Made by a program: the position numbers and the translations under genes. Source: Neovahlkampfia damariscottae (taxonomy: Eukaryota > Heterolobosea > Selenaionea > Neovahlkampfiida > Neovahlkampfiidae). From it: DNA of 64,000 bases. The stretch is taken from positions 1 to 64,000 of the forward strand of contig JABLTG010000051.1 in assembly GCA_016618085.1 (NCBI GenBank). Reading direction: 5' to 3'. This document shows, piece by piece, positions 32,420 through 45,151 of this stretch (the stretch's first letter is position 1; every line of letters starts with the position of its first letter). The notes below the pieces were generated by a model. It had not been told where the DNA came from and ran no database searches. It saw only the letters and a program-made list of their open reading frames with translations.

Positions 32420-32794
32420 TCAAGCACGAAGAGCGAATTTTCTTTTTGGAAAAGCACGTTCTTTTTTAATTGTTTTAAGAAGTTTTGATTCCATGTGTCT
32501 TGGTTTTAATTTTCTTCTTGCAGCACGTGTTTCTTTTACTCTAATATCTAATGGAACGAATTTTTTTCCTTCATAAAATTTTTTGAGTTCTGATCTTTGT
32601 TTTTGGTTCATTACAGTAAGGACTCTAGCAATTCCTTTACGGAGTTGTTTGATGTTGAGGAGACTTGTAGCTGAACTACCAGTAACTTTTGAAACATTAA
32701 GTGCGAAAAGTTCTTGTTTCAATGTTTCGAGTTGTTTTTCGAGTTCTTCTTTTGATTTTGTACGTAATTCGTATGCTCTGACTCTTTTACCCAT
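32420..32794 (-). CDS. RPL35: Cytosolic ribosomal protein uL29 (L35)
   Basis: Intron-free, 124 residues. MGKRVRAYELRTKSKEELEKQL, LRKGIARVLTVMNQKQRSEL and LDIRVKETRAARRKL are canonical uL29/L35 sequence near the peptide exit tunnel. The coding sequence is visibly less AT-rich than its neighbours and uses more G/C-ending codons, consistent with high expression. It is divergent from the glutaredoxin-VAP gene across 213 bp containing several ATTGG words. Confidence 0.97.
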   Translation of the reverse strand: MGKRVRAYELRTKSKEELEKQLETLKQELFALNVSKVTGSSATSLLNIKQLRKGIARVLTVMNQKQRSELKKFYEGKKFVPLDIRVKETRAARRKLKPRHMESKLLKTIKKERAFPKRKFALRA

Positions 32795-33007
32795 TTCTAT
32801 TTGTTTGAGTTAACTTTTTGTTGCTTACTGTAGTTTACTTTGGAAGAAAATCGTTGATTGGACGAAAAAAACATGAATTTATCTCATTGGTCAATTTTGA
32901 TTCGATTTTTTTTTTCCAACAAATTTTCATTTTTTTTAAATAAATGCTCATAATAATTTGAAAGATTTTTTATTTCAATCTTAGAATTTAATTTTCCTAT
33001 TGGTCAA

Positions 33008-34684
33008 ATGAGTGGAAATGATTTGAAAAAGAAGAGAGAACATTCTGGACGTATTTTTATGTTCACAGATAAAAATGATAAAAAAGAATGTCAAGAAGCA
33101 AAGAAAATATTCACTGAATTTGAATTGGATTCTTCTGTTATTTCAGAAATCAAAATAGATTCTAAAGTAAATATTTATTCTTTTAAATATTTGTAGCCTC
33201 ATTTAAAAAAAATAATGGAAAATAAATCAAAAGGGAATGATAAAACACCACAAATATTTTTTAATTCTATTTATTTTGGTGGTTTAAAACAGTTAAATGA
33301 AGAAAAATCACAACATCCAACATCATTATTAGAAAGAATTAAAACAACTTTAAATGGTGAACCAGGTGAATTGTATCAAGTTTATAAAAAACAATCCGAA
33401 ATATTTTTAATACAACCAGCTGACTTTCATTTTCCTTGTAAGAAAATATTTTAAACTTTAAAATATAGTACCATTGAATAGAACCATTATTTGTGCAGTT
33501 AATTTAATTAATCAAACTGATAGTTATGCTGCATTTAAACTTAAAACTACAGCACCTAAAAGATATACTGTTAAACCAAAGGACGGTGTAGTTGAACCTC
33601 AATCTACAATAAAAATTGAAGTGACATTACATCAAGATGTAAAAGATATTCCAGAAGATGATAAATTTAGAATAGAAAGTGTTAGAATTTTAAACTCAAA
33701 TTCAATTTCAGAAAAGAATGCTGTTAATGAAGCAGTAAACTAGATTATATCCTTTATTCATTTTTTACTTTTTTTTTATAGTTTAATCAATATCAAAAAT
33801 CAATTGTTAAACAAAAAATATGTTGTGTTTTTGGTATTACACATCCAAATATGAAAATTATGCAATATTCAGATTATATTTATATTGAACCTTTTGAAAC
33901 AGAAGTAAAGAATGAAAATGATGATGATGAAGTTGAACTTGAACAATATAAAAGTTTTACTGTTGATAATAAATCAAAAATTAGTTCTCTTCTTCCACCA
34001 AAAAAAGAAGATGAACTCTCAAAAGAAAATGAAGAAAAATTGAAAGAACAAGAAGTAAAACATGAAGAAAATCAAATTCAGAATAAAGTAGAAGAAAATC
34101 AAAAAATATTGAATGATGATGATGATGCAAAAAAAGAATTAACAAATGACAATATTGAAGTAAAAAAGGAAGTTATTTCACCAAGAAAAGAGACAATAGA
34201 AACATCAGTCAAACCAAAAAAAGAAGAAGTATTGAAAGAAGAAGAAGTTACCTCTTCAAAAGAAATAAAAAATGAAGAACCAAAAAAAGAAGAAATAAAA
34301 GTCGAGAATGAATCTTCAGAAGATATTAAAACACCATCTGAAATTATACCAGATTTAAATACCAATTCAACATGGGGTATTTTGGAACAAGATTATTTTT
34401 CACCAAAAAAAAAAACAACTCCAATTGATTTGAATGAAAACTTTAATGAAGTAAAATTACATAAAACATCAAAAATATCGATTTTGATTGAAGAAAATAA
34501 ACAATTAAAAAAAGAAATTGAAAAATATAAAATTGAACTCGAAAATTATAAAAATATTGAAATGACTTCTTCAAAAATTACATCAAAAAAAGAGAAAAAA
34601 GAAAAAAATGAAGAAGAAAAGTATTCATTATTAATGGTTGTATTCGCAGCAATGTTATTCTTTTTAGTTGGAAAAGTATTATAA
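33008..34684 (+). CDS. Glutaredoxin-like domain fused to a VAP/MSP domain with tail anchor
   Basis: Predicted 522 residues with introns 33167-33196, 33438-33468 and 33735-33781. Residues 1-115 form a glutaredoxin-like fold (SGRIFMFTDKNDKKECQEAKKIF; TPQIFFNSIYFGGLKQLNE). It has the cis-Pro TPQIF and GG elements but no CxxC or CxxS active-site pair. Residues 125-255 are a major sperm protein domain (AAFKLKTTAPKRYTVKP, GVVEPQST), the fold VAP uses to bind FFAT motifs at membrane contacts. A long Glu/Lys-rich region, a coiled coil (ENKQLKKEIEKYKIELENY) and a C-terminal membrane helix (LLMVVFAAMLFFLVGKVL) follow. A VAP with a degenerate glutaredoxin in front is unusual. ATTGGTCAA immediately precedes the ATG. 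Confidence 0.82.
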
Positions 34685-34690
34685 ATATTT

Positions 34691-37334
34691 TTAAAATTGT
34701 CTTAATTGAATAAATTCATCTTCTGTAACTGGAGCTGATGATTTTCTCTTTTTTGTAATTTTTTTCATTTCTTCCGCATTTAAAAAGTTTCCTTCTTCTT
34801 CGCTCAATTCTTTGTTTCCAAAAAGTAATTCTTGAATATTTGATTCATTAATCGAATTTTTACTCATATTAATGTAAGAATTTTGTTGTTCACTCATTAA
34901 AAATTCATCACTTTCAATAAATTTTTGATAATATGATTTCAATTTTTCATAAATTTCAAAATAATAAACATCAAAGAAATCAACATGAAAGGTTTCTATT
35001 TTTTGTTCATTTTCTTTTAAAAATACTTTATGACAATTTAAAATATATTTTCCCTTTTCATTTCTTTCTTCTTCTGTAATATTCTTAAATATCTCTAAAT
35101 CTTCAAAAAAATGAAAAAAATCAATCAAATTCAATTGTTGTAAATATTCTTTAAATTTTTTTCGTATTTTTGAATGTCGATCATTTACAATACATTCTTC
35201 AAAATTATATTTTTCTAAATAAAATTCGGAATCATCATCATAATATCCAACATGCTTTTCATGAGATACAGATTTTGGAGTAGATATTTTTGGTCTCGGA
35301 ATCGTTTTTGGTTTATTCTTTTCATTTGATTTTAAGAAACTAAGTCCAAATGATTGCTTCATTTTTGGCTTGTCATTTTCATTTTTCAACTTTGGTGAAG
35401 GTTTTGAATTTTTTGGACTACCAGATGAATTTGAATCAAATAATTGATTAATCTTTGATGAATCAACTAGACCATCATATCCCTTTACATTTAATATTCC
35501 ATCTTTTTCTTTTAAAAATTCTTTAAATTCTTCACTCATTAGAAATTTTTCATAATTTTCATTNNNNNNNNNNNNNNNNNNNNNNNNNNNNNNNNNNNNN
35601 NNNNNNNNNNNNNNNNNNNNNNNNNNNNNNNNNNNNNNNNNNNNNNNNNNNNNNNNNNNNNNTCAAATAATTGATTAATCTTTGATGAATCAACTAGACC
35701 ATCATATCCCTTTACATTTAATATTCCATCTTTTTCTTTTAAAAATTCTTTAAATTCTTCACTCATTAGAAATTTTTCATAATTTTCATTTTTCAAAGTT
35801 AATAGAATTTCTTTATCTAATCCATCAAATAGATTCTTTTCAAATTTATTAAAATTATCAAAAACATAATTTTTTTCTAATTGAGTTACATTTAACTCAT
35901 ATTTTGAATTTGATTCTAAAAATGTTTTCTTTAAATAATTTGCTTGATTCTTCATTTCTTCCTTATCATGTAATATTCTATAAGTTTCGACACCTTCATG
36001 AAAATAATAATTTTCTGCGCAATATAAGTTTTCTAAACTTTTTTTAAAATATCTTCTTATAGTTGATTCTGGATTATTCATAAATTCATCATAATTATAC
36101 TTCTCTTTATACATTGCCATATTTGATTCATATCCAACATGATTTTGATGTAATACAGATGTTGGAGTGGATATTTTAGGTTTACTTGATTTCTTTGAAT
36201 TTTTGAGAAAGTTAAGTGTTAATGAATTTCTTTTTGGAAAATTAAATGCAAATGAATTTCTTTTGGTTGGAACTTTATCAAATTGTTGATGAATCTCAAA
36301 TAATTGATTAATCTTTGATGAATCAACTAGACCATCATATCCCTTTACATTTAATATTCCATCTTTTTCTTTTAAAAATTCTTTAAATTCTTCACTCATT
36401 AGAAATTTTTCATAATTTTCATTTTTCAAAGTTAATAGAATTTCTTTGTCTAATCCATCAAACAAAGTTTTTTCAAATTTATTAAAATTATCAAAAACAT
36501 AATTTTTTTCGACTTGTGTAATATTCAATTCGTATTTTGAATTTGATTCTAAAAATGTTTTCTTTAAATAATTTGCTTGATTCTTAATTTCTTCCTTATC
36601 ATGTAATATTCTATAAGTTTCGACACCTTCATGAAAATAAAAGTTCTCGGCACAATATAAGTTTTCTAAACTTTTTTTAAAATATCTTCTTATAGTTGAT
36701 TCTGGATTATTCATAAATTCATCATAATTATACTTCTCTTTATACATTGCCATATTTGATTCATATCCAACATGATTTTGATGTAATACAGATGTTGGAG
36801 TGGATATTTTAGGTTTACTTGATTTCTTTGGTGTCATTTTTTTTGTTTTTTCTTTTGTTTTTATAGTTTTTGTTGTAGTAGGTGGTAACATTAAATTGAA
36901 TTTTATCATATCGTGTTGGTATGATGAATAGTTTTCATTTTCTAAAAAATCATTCCATATTTCTTGTTCAAATTTTTGATTTAGTTCATCAATAACTCCA
37001 TCAAATAAAGAAGTTGAATTGTCTCCAACTTTTATATCTTTCAGTTTTTCATTTTCACCATATTTTTTATTGATTTCTGTGATGAACTCTTTCCTTTCAG
37101 ATGACTTCTTTATTGTTTTGTATTTCTTTAGAGTTTCAAATAATTCATAGTCTTCTTTCAAATTCATTTGTTCTAAATATCGTTTGAAATACTTTAAAAG
37201 TAAATTATTGGTTGTTAAATCTTGGAAATAAATTTTTGTCTCTGAATCTTGAAATAAATTTAAATTGAAGAAAGTTTACCAGATTCTTCAATTGTTTCAA
37301 CCTTTGATTTTTTCACTAATTTTTGTTTTGACAT
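34691..37334 (-). CDS. Tandem RGS-domain protein, interrupted by an assembly gap
   Basis: One minus-strand gene with an intron at 37248-37279 and a run of N at 35564-35662. It contains at least four RGS-like domains, GTPase activators for G-alpha. The first starts at LLKYFKRYLEQ. Two near-identical copies each carry STIRRYFKKSLENLYCAEN and the linker KPKISTPTSVLHQNHVGYE. A last divergent copy contains KIRKKFKEYLQQLNLIDFF. The two internal units repeat every 635 bp. The halves either side of the N run are in different reading frames and share the same segment (SEEFKEFLKEKDGILNVKGY), so the gap hides at least most of another unit. Its size of 99 is not real. Three G-alpha genes in this window are possible partners. 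Confidence 0.85.
35564..35662. other. Assembly gap inside the RGS array
   Basis: A run of 99 N flanked on both sides by the same repeat-unit sequence. With a 635-bp period and about 226 bp between the flanking anchors, roughly 500 bp or more (one unit or several) is missing. Confidence 0.95.
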
Positions 37335-37472
37335 TTTTGTGAACAACTGAGTCTCGGATAGTTTAGAATGATGGCAGTTATGATTGGTCTTTTAAGAGAT
37401 GGTTCTCATTGGTCCAATTTTGAAAAAGAGAAGATGGCAGAAAAATGAATTAAAATAAAGATGATTTATTTT

Positions 37473-40400
37473 TTAAAACCAATTTTGATCATTTTGACCG
37501 TGGAATGAACCATTTCCTTGTTGTTGATGGAATGATCCTTGTTGTTGTTGAAATGAATTTGGTTGTTGTTGTTGTTGGAATGATCCTTGAGGTGGTTGAT
37601 AAAAACTTGTTGCACCATTTGGATCAAAAGTATTTTGTTGATAAGACATATTTGGATCAACAAAAGATTGACCATAACCACCGCCAATTGGTTGAGTATC
37701 ATAATAATCACCTTGATCATTACCACCTTGAAAAGATGAAGATTGTTCTTCTTGTTGTTTTAATTGTTTTTGTAATTGTTTTTTATCATTATATAATTCA
37801 TCTACTTTTGAAGTATATTCTTTAAGAACTTGAATCAAATAAGGCATTGACATATCTTGAATATTAAATCTCCATGATAATTCTAAAGCAACATCAGGAT
37901 GAATTAAATCATAACAAGTATATAAACATGCAGAAAAACATTCTTTTAAATTATTTTCAACAAAAAATCTTAATAAATCTTCTGCAATTTTTGAATCTTT
38001 TGAATCTGAAGCAGTTTCAATTGCATCTTTGTATAATTTATCTTTTTTTGATAATTCAATTGATGAAGATGGATTCTTATTAAGTTTAAATAAAATAGCA
38101 GCAATTCTTCTAAATTCTAATAATTCATTATCTTTTAAAGAAGTAGCCAATGAAATTTGATCAAAATTTTGATATTGTGTTATTGATTCACGAAGAGCTT
38201 CAAAATCTTCTTCTTCACAATAAATTGAATTTAAACCTTCATTAACTTTTGGAAGATTTACTTCTTGAATTGATTCTAAATATTTTTTGATTAAAGGTAA
38301 ATAATGACCATTCTTTGCATCTTGTGTAATTCTTTCTTGATCAACTCTTGATGAAATAGTTGATAATAAATCATTTAATTTTTGAGGATGTTCTTTAACA
38401 AAATATTGAATTGATTTATAAATTAAATCATTTGAAATTGATTTTGCAATTGCATCTAAAAATAAAGTTGAATCAAATGATTCAATTGGATAATCCATCA
38501 TAATTTTAACAGCTGAATCATATTCATCATTATGCATATATAAAAATCTCATTTCTGCATATAAACCATTTTGTGAACATGTAATTAATAATTTTGGAAT
38601 ATTAATTCTTTTATAATTTTGTTGAATTAAATCCATTAATTTTTCATTTGAATATTTTGCATAAACTGTACCTAATGCAGTATAAATACCCATATGTGCA
38701 TCTTCTAATCCAACACCTTTTTCTAATAAATTTACTAATTGTTCAAAATATCCACTTGATTCATAATAATCAATTAAATTTTCTAATTCATCTGTATCAA
38801 TAATTAAATTTAATCCACATGTTTGTGCATTTTTAAAATCTTGTGCATCAACACATGCTTTTAATACTTCTTTCCATGATTTTGGTGTATTTGCTTTTGT
38901 TGCTGCAATTACAGCTTCACGAAGTTTATTTAATTTAACTAATGTTGATGCTAAATATGAATAATTATTAATTGAAATAAATAATATTTTTGATGCTTCA
39001 TATAATTCTTCTTCAAAACATCTTTCTGCAACATTTTGAATTTTAGCCATATTTGAACCTGAAATAAATTCTTCTAAATCTGCTAATCCAGATGATTGTG
39101 GTTTCTTTTTATCTAATTGTGCATATGCATAAATTAATTCAGTATCAATATGTGAATCTTGTATTTTTTTTCTTGTCATTTTTAAAAATTGAATAAGTTC
39201 TTCATAATCACCTGTTGCTTCAGATGCTGCAATTACATCATGATAATGTGTTGGATCATTTGCTTTTAAAAATGATTCAATTGCTTTTGCACATAAATTA
39301 TTTGATAATTGTGAAACACCTAAAAGTGACCATACTTCTGGTTCATTTACTTTCTCTGCAAATAATTGTGCTCTTGATAAATCTTGAATATTATTTAAAA
39401 GAACTGAAATTGCTTTTGAATTCAAATTTGTTTTTTTATAAATTTCAAAACCTTCTTCAAATAATTCAGATGTAATGGCAATTTTAGCAATATCTTCACC
39501 ATCATAATTATCTAATCTATTAATAAAATTCATAACTTTTGATTGATCTGCTTTAATTGCAGTTAAAATTAAAAGATTTTGTAAATTCTTATTTGATCTA
39601 AATTCAGTTGAACCATGTAAAACAATCTTTTCTAATAATTCAATTAATTCATTTGGTAAATCAGCTGCCATGAATGCTTTAACAGTAACAGAAACTTCAT
39701 CTGCATTATTTGTTTCTTGTAATGCAGTTTGAATAACAGCATCAATTAAATTTCTTTTATATTCATTTTCATCTGTTAAAACATATGTCCAAATATCTAA
39801 ATTTTGTCTTTTAACTAAATATCTTGCTTGTTGTTTAAACATACTATTTTTATTTGTAACATCAACTAATTCTTTATCACATAAACCTTTTTTATATGCA
39901 ATAAATGATAAATTTGGATCTCTTTTTTCACAATATTTTCCAATTAAAAGTTTATCATAATATTCATTAGTTTCTAAAAATTTATCTGGTTGATTATGTG
40001 TATCAATATAAACTTTTGCTAATGCATTATATGCAGCAGGTTCAGTTGTACCTTCATTTGCTCTTGCTTCTAACCAATTAATTAATGTTTTTAATCTATT
40101 TCTTTTTTCAACTTCTGTAACTAAAGGTTCAATTGGACACATTGGACCAACATTTTGTAAAATTCCTTTAATAAAATCTTCTGATGCATCAACTTCTAAT
40201 AAAGAACCAATAACAAAAGGTGTTTTTAAAGGTCTTTGTTTAACATACATATCAATATATTTTAATGCATTATTTGATTTTAAATAACGTACTAATTCAT
40301 CAATATAATCATATTTATCACAAACATTAACTAATGGCATTAAATCTGATAATTTAACTTCTTTTAAAAATTCTTTTGTTTTTTCTGGATCATAAAAATT

Positions 40401-42727
40401 TGATTGTCTTGTTACTCTTTCAACTTCTGACCATTGTTCTAATTTAACTGATGCTTCAATATATTTAAAATGAACATCTGGATCTTCTGAATAATCAACA
40501 ATTCCACCAAGAAAATAAAATAAACCAGGATAACTTTTATGTTCTTCAAATAAATTTATCATATTTTCAGTTCCAAGTTTTTCAACATTCTTTGTACCAA
40601 CTTGAACAACAATATTAAAATTTTGTCTTGCATTAATTTTCATTAAATGATTTAAAAGTATCATTTCATCTTCAACTTCTAAAGTACCAATATAATTTAC
40701 TAACCACTCAGGATCCATAAATTGTGCATTTGAAATAACTCTTTTTTTATCATCCATTGAAATATAATTTTCAAGTGCTCTATGAAATAATGATACTTTT
40801 TCACATAATTGAGCAATATAATTTTTATCATAATGTGAATATAATCCTTGTGAAAGTATTTGATCTGTTACATTAATTGGTGAATAAATTAAATTAATTT
40901 CTAAAAGTCTTGTTTGTAAAGCACCATCTTCTTCTTTATCTCCTTTTAAAATATCTAAAAAGAATGCTGTTGCTTGTCTAAATTGATTTTGTTGAACAAA
41001 AATATCAACAACAAAATTTGCATTTAATTTTTCTTTATTATATTGTTCAACTGCAAATTCAACTGCTGAATCAGGTTGTGCTTGTGAAAGTTTTTTAAAA
41101 ATATCTAAATAATTTGGTTCAAATGATACTTTTTCACAATATAATAATACTTTTTTAAAATCTCCTTGAAATAATAATTTTTCAATAATTTTTTCATGAC
41201 ATGAACCTTTTAAATAAATTTGAGTTTGTAAATCACTATCAAAATTTCCCATAATATTTCCTAATTCTTCATTAGCTTCAATTTTATCTTGTTCTAATAG
41301 TTGTTTAATATATGCTGATCCTCCTTGTTTTTGTAAAACAATTTTAGCTAATTCAACTGATTCATATTTATTTAATTTTCCATTTTCAATAATATATGAA
41401 AAGTAAACTGAAATTGCAGGTTTTGAACCTTGTGGTACAGGTACTCTTTGAATCATATCAAGTGCTTGTGGTGTTCTTAGAATACCATTTGGTGATGTTG
41501 ATGCAAGTTTAATAGCATCTTGTAATCTATTTTGATTTAAAAGATTCATAAATTGTTTTTGAAATAATTCGGAAATTGAAGAATCTTCAATACCTCCTCT
41601 TGATGCAATTGCAATAGCTAATCCTTGTTGACCCATTGAATTTAAAAATGGTATAATTTTATTTTCATCAACACTAATACTTAAAACTTGTCCAATTTTA
41701 TTATTAACTCCAATAAATCCATTTGTTGATTCGTGTGGTGCTGTTACAAATATTGCTTCAGAACTAACTCTTGTTGAATAAATAAGTGTAGCACTTTCAA
41801 CATCAAATAAGTATAAAACACCTTGTCTTGAAACAATATAAATTATACCAAGTTTTTCATTTGCTTGCATTGAAACAGGAAAATCACCATGAGCATATTC
41901 AACTTCTGCTGTCTTTTTTTGAAATAATCCAGTTGCTGTTTTTGATGGTACTTCCATAACAAAAAGTTTTCCACCATCTTTTGATGAACTACTTGTAATT
42001 GCAACAACTGTAGCTGTTTTCCCTCCTTGTACAGGAAATTCAAGAAAAGAAGCAGCATGTCCTTCAATGTATTGTGTAACATTTCTTTCAACTGAAAATA
42101 ATTGCATTCTTCCTTTTGGTTCTCCATCAACTTTTTCTATTCCAACTAAAAGTAACCATTGTTCACTTTTATCTGTTTTGTAATTAATGATTGTGGAATT
42201 TGATAAATTATCATGTCTATCAAAAACTTTTTGTGGGGTTGATGATCCTTCCATTGACCAATGATAAACACTTTTATCAGTTGTAATAGCTACAGTTTTA
42301 ACGGAAATCCATTTCCAATAAACAACTGTTTCTCCTTTAAAAACGTAGTCTTTCATTTTTGATTTCATTTCTAAATTTATAATTTGAAGTTGATTTGATG
42401 CTTAGGGGTTTTAATTTCTTTTTTTTTTTTTTATTACCTCTCAAAGCAACAACTTTAGATTTTGGATTCATAATTGCTGACTCTGCATTAATTTTATGTG
42501 AACTTGTTGTTTGGGTATCAACTTCGACAATAGAAATCATTTTATCTTGATTTTTTGGATCTTCATGTCTAATACAAACAAATTTGTCAGATTCTAAAGT
42601 TACTGACGCAAAATTCACAGATTGTTGAGGAATTCCAAGTGAAGGCAACTAAAATTATATATCATTAAGAATACTCTTGTATTACCTTGAAAAACTCTGA
42701 AAATTTGATAGGAACGTTTTCGGTCAT
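37473..42727 (-). CDS. CLTC: Clathrin heavy chain
   Basis: Predicted 1726 residues; introns 42649-42685 and 42401-42437 near the 5' end, then one 4.9-kb exon. The N-terminal seven-bladed propeller (SAIMNPKSKVVAL, EMKSKMKDYVFKG, YHWSMEGSSTPQKVFDRH), the linker and the leg repeats (GILRTPQALDMIQ, KIVLHGSTEFRSNKNLQNLL, NRLDNYDGEDIAKIA) match throughout. The trimerisation region (LEFRRIAAILFK, CFSACLYTCYDL) also matches. The final 75 residues are Gln/Ser/Phe-rich, longer than in animals and ending NDQNWF. The protein forms the coat of endocytic and trans-Golgi vesicles. The first two exons encode only 14 and 70 residues; splicing gives the conserved SKVVALRASNQLQIINLEMKS. Confidence 0.98.
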
Positions 42728-42914
42728 GGTTTCTTTATCAACTCAATTACAAAAACGTGAAATCGTTTAATTGGTCTAGAAATTTTGGAGATTTTTATTT
42801 AATCCAATAAAAAATTACTAATTCCAAAAAATAACTGATTTTACAAAATATTTCAAAAATTGTTAATTTTTTTGGTTTAATTTTTTAGAGTTTTGTTTGT
42901 CCAATTATTTTGAA

Positions 42915-43624
42915 ATGAAAACAGAAAAATCAAATTCAACATCAAGAAAAGCAACTTTAATTCTTGCGAAACAATTGAAAGAACTTCAAAAAAATCCTGT
43001 TGAAGGGTACAAATATTTGATTATATTTAATTCTAAAATAGATTCTCAGGTATGAATTCAAAAAATATTAAAAAATTATTAGCTGGTCTTGTAGATGAAT
43101 CTAACCTATTTGAATGGGATCTACTTGTTTATGGTCCACCTGAAACAATGTTTGAAGGAGGTTTGTGGTAAAAAATTCAATTTTTCTTCTAAACGTTTTA
43201 ATTGAGGAAAGCGAGTTTGTCTTTTCCGTCTGATTTTCCTGATAATCCACCTGTAATGAAATTTAAAACTGAAATATGGCATCCAAGTAAGTATCAAATT
43301 TTAATTTCAAAGACTAACGTTCAAAAGATATTTACAAAGATGGTAAAGTGTGTATTTCAATACTCCATGCATCTGGAGATGATGAGTATGGATACGAAAA
43401 ATCTTCAGAAAGATGGAATCCAATTCTGTCTGTTGAAGCAGTAATTTTATCAAAAAAATTAATATCAAACAAAATAGATTCTTTTGTCTGTAATTTCAAT
43501 GTTAGCACACCCAAATATTGAAAGTCCAGCTAATATTGATGCTGCTACACAATTTCGAGATGATCCAAAGGGATACAAGAAAAAAGTAAAAAAAATTGTT
43601 GAAAAATCAATGGATTGTTTATAA
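42915..43624 (+). CDS. UBE2G1: Ubiquitin-conjugating enzyme E2 G1 (Ubc7-like) with an 8-nt microexon
   Basis: Predicted 174 residues over six exons; introns 43007-43041, 43050-43082, 43168-43206, 43287-43327 and 43441-43477. Catalytic Cys lies in DGKVCISILH. TEIWHPNIYKDG, DDEYGYEKSSERWNPILSVE and LLSVISMLA are UBE2G hallmarks, including the acidic insertion after the active site. This family works in ER-associated degradation and Lys48 chain building. The second exon is only 8 nt (43042-43049). With its neighbours it encodes the conserved NPVEGFSAGL, identical to human at GFSAGL. Omitting it would shift the frame. It is divergent from clathrin heavy chain. Confidence 0.95.
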
Positions 43625-43657
43625 AATTTTTATTTTTTTTTTTTATAATTTGTATTT

Positions 43658-45015
43658 TTACAAGGAGTTTGAAATTGAAATAAAAGCATCTGTTTGAGAT
43701 ACAATTGAAGCACTAACTTTTGAAAGTTTCATTACTGTTTGATTTTTTTCGTTTCTTTTTTCAACAGGAATAAAAAATGTAATTGTTTCATTATTTCCTT
43801 TGATACTAGCTTTTTCTTTTGATAAAGGATACATAATTGGACACATGAAATAAAGACCATCTTTATCATCTTTTGTATGAAATATGACACCAGATTGATA
43901 TTTTAAATTATTTTCAAAGTTTGATGCAAATATTTCTTTTGTAGTTTCATTTTCTTCTTTCATTTCATTTGTCACACTTTCATTTTTTAAAACATTATTC
44001 AATAAAAATTCTGAAACTTCTGGTTTGAAATAAAAATTTTCATGTGACATTTCATTATATACATTTTTTGTTGAAGGTAATTGTGGTATAACAATAGGTT
44101 TCTTCAAAATATTTCTTCTTCCAACACCTTGTAAAACTCTTCCACCAACACCTTGTAATACTCTTCCTCCTCTATTTTGGAGTGAAGGAACAAAAGTTGT
44201 TTGTTGGTTAGAATTTGAAATAATTGAAAATGAGCCAAATTTAAAGAATAATCCAACAGTAAATAAAAATATGAATACTACCATAGTTTTTTGATTTGAA
44301 TTTAAAGGTTCATAAACATTTAATCTTGTTCTTAATGTTTCATTCTCTTTTTTCAATTTTTCATTTTCATCTTTGAGGTGAACAATTTCTTGTTTGAGTG
44401 TGAAATTAATTTTTTCAAATTCTTGAAGTTGACCTTTTTTTATTTAGAAAATATTTTAGTCTTACCTCTTTTTTTTTCTCTTGAAGCCTGAGCAGATAAA
44501 CGATTTCTAATCATTCTTTTCTGTTTCTTCCATTCTTGTTCTTCTTCAGTTGACTTGAATTTTTCTGGTTTATTTGATAAAATGTCAAGTTCTTTTTCTC
44601 TTTCTTCTCGTTTTCTTTTTGATTTGGTATTTTTTTCTTCACAATTTCCGTTAAACAATGATTTTTCTTCTTTTATATTTTGTGTGTCCAAAGAAAATAA
44701 ATGTTGTTCAGGTTGAATAAATTCTTGTTTTGAATCCATAAAATCTAAATTTGTTGAATTATCAAAACCAAACGAAGGAATTTCTTGAAATAAAGTAGGT
44801 TGGTGAGGTGGTGTACTATCAGATCCAGAAGAACTGTCTTGAACAAAATCAAAATCTTCAAAGTTATCTCCATTTTCGTTTGTTAATTCACCGAAAAGGC
44901 TGTCCAAATCAACTTGTGCTGATGGAAGAGGACTTTTTTCAATTAAAAAGTCATATGAACCTAAATTGGTGTGAATAGAGTTCATGGTTTTACCAATTTC
45001 TTTTAATTCGTCCAT
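43658..45015 (-). CDS. ATF6-like membrane-tethered bZIP transcription factor
   Basis: Predicted 441 residues with one intron (44434-44465) inside the leucine zipper. An acidic N-terminal activation-type region precedes the basic region KKQKRMIRNRLSAQASREKKRG, which has the N-x-x-S-A-x-x-S-R core. A zipper (FEKINFTLKQEIVHLKDENEKL and on) is followed by a membrane helix (TMVVFIFLFTVGLFFKFG) and a 150-residue Asn-glycosylation-rich luminal tail. About 25 residues after the helix, RVLQGVG occurs twice, followed by RRNIL. These are plausible site-1 protease targets (R-x-x-L type), as in ATF6 and plant bZIP28. The layout implies proteolytic release upon ER stress; this is inferred. An upstream frame extension lacks support, so the ATG at 45015 is used. 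Confidence 0.85.
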
Positions 45016-45151
45016 TCTTATAACTTGATTATTTATTTTTAGCTGAAACAAGTGGAAGATTGTGATTGGTTGTTTTTTTCGAAAAATGTAATTATTGGTC
45101 AAATGATCAAAGATGAAAATGAATTGCAACGTTGATTTATTGTTAATCATT

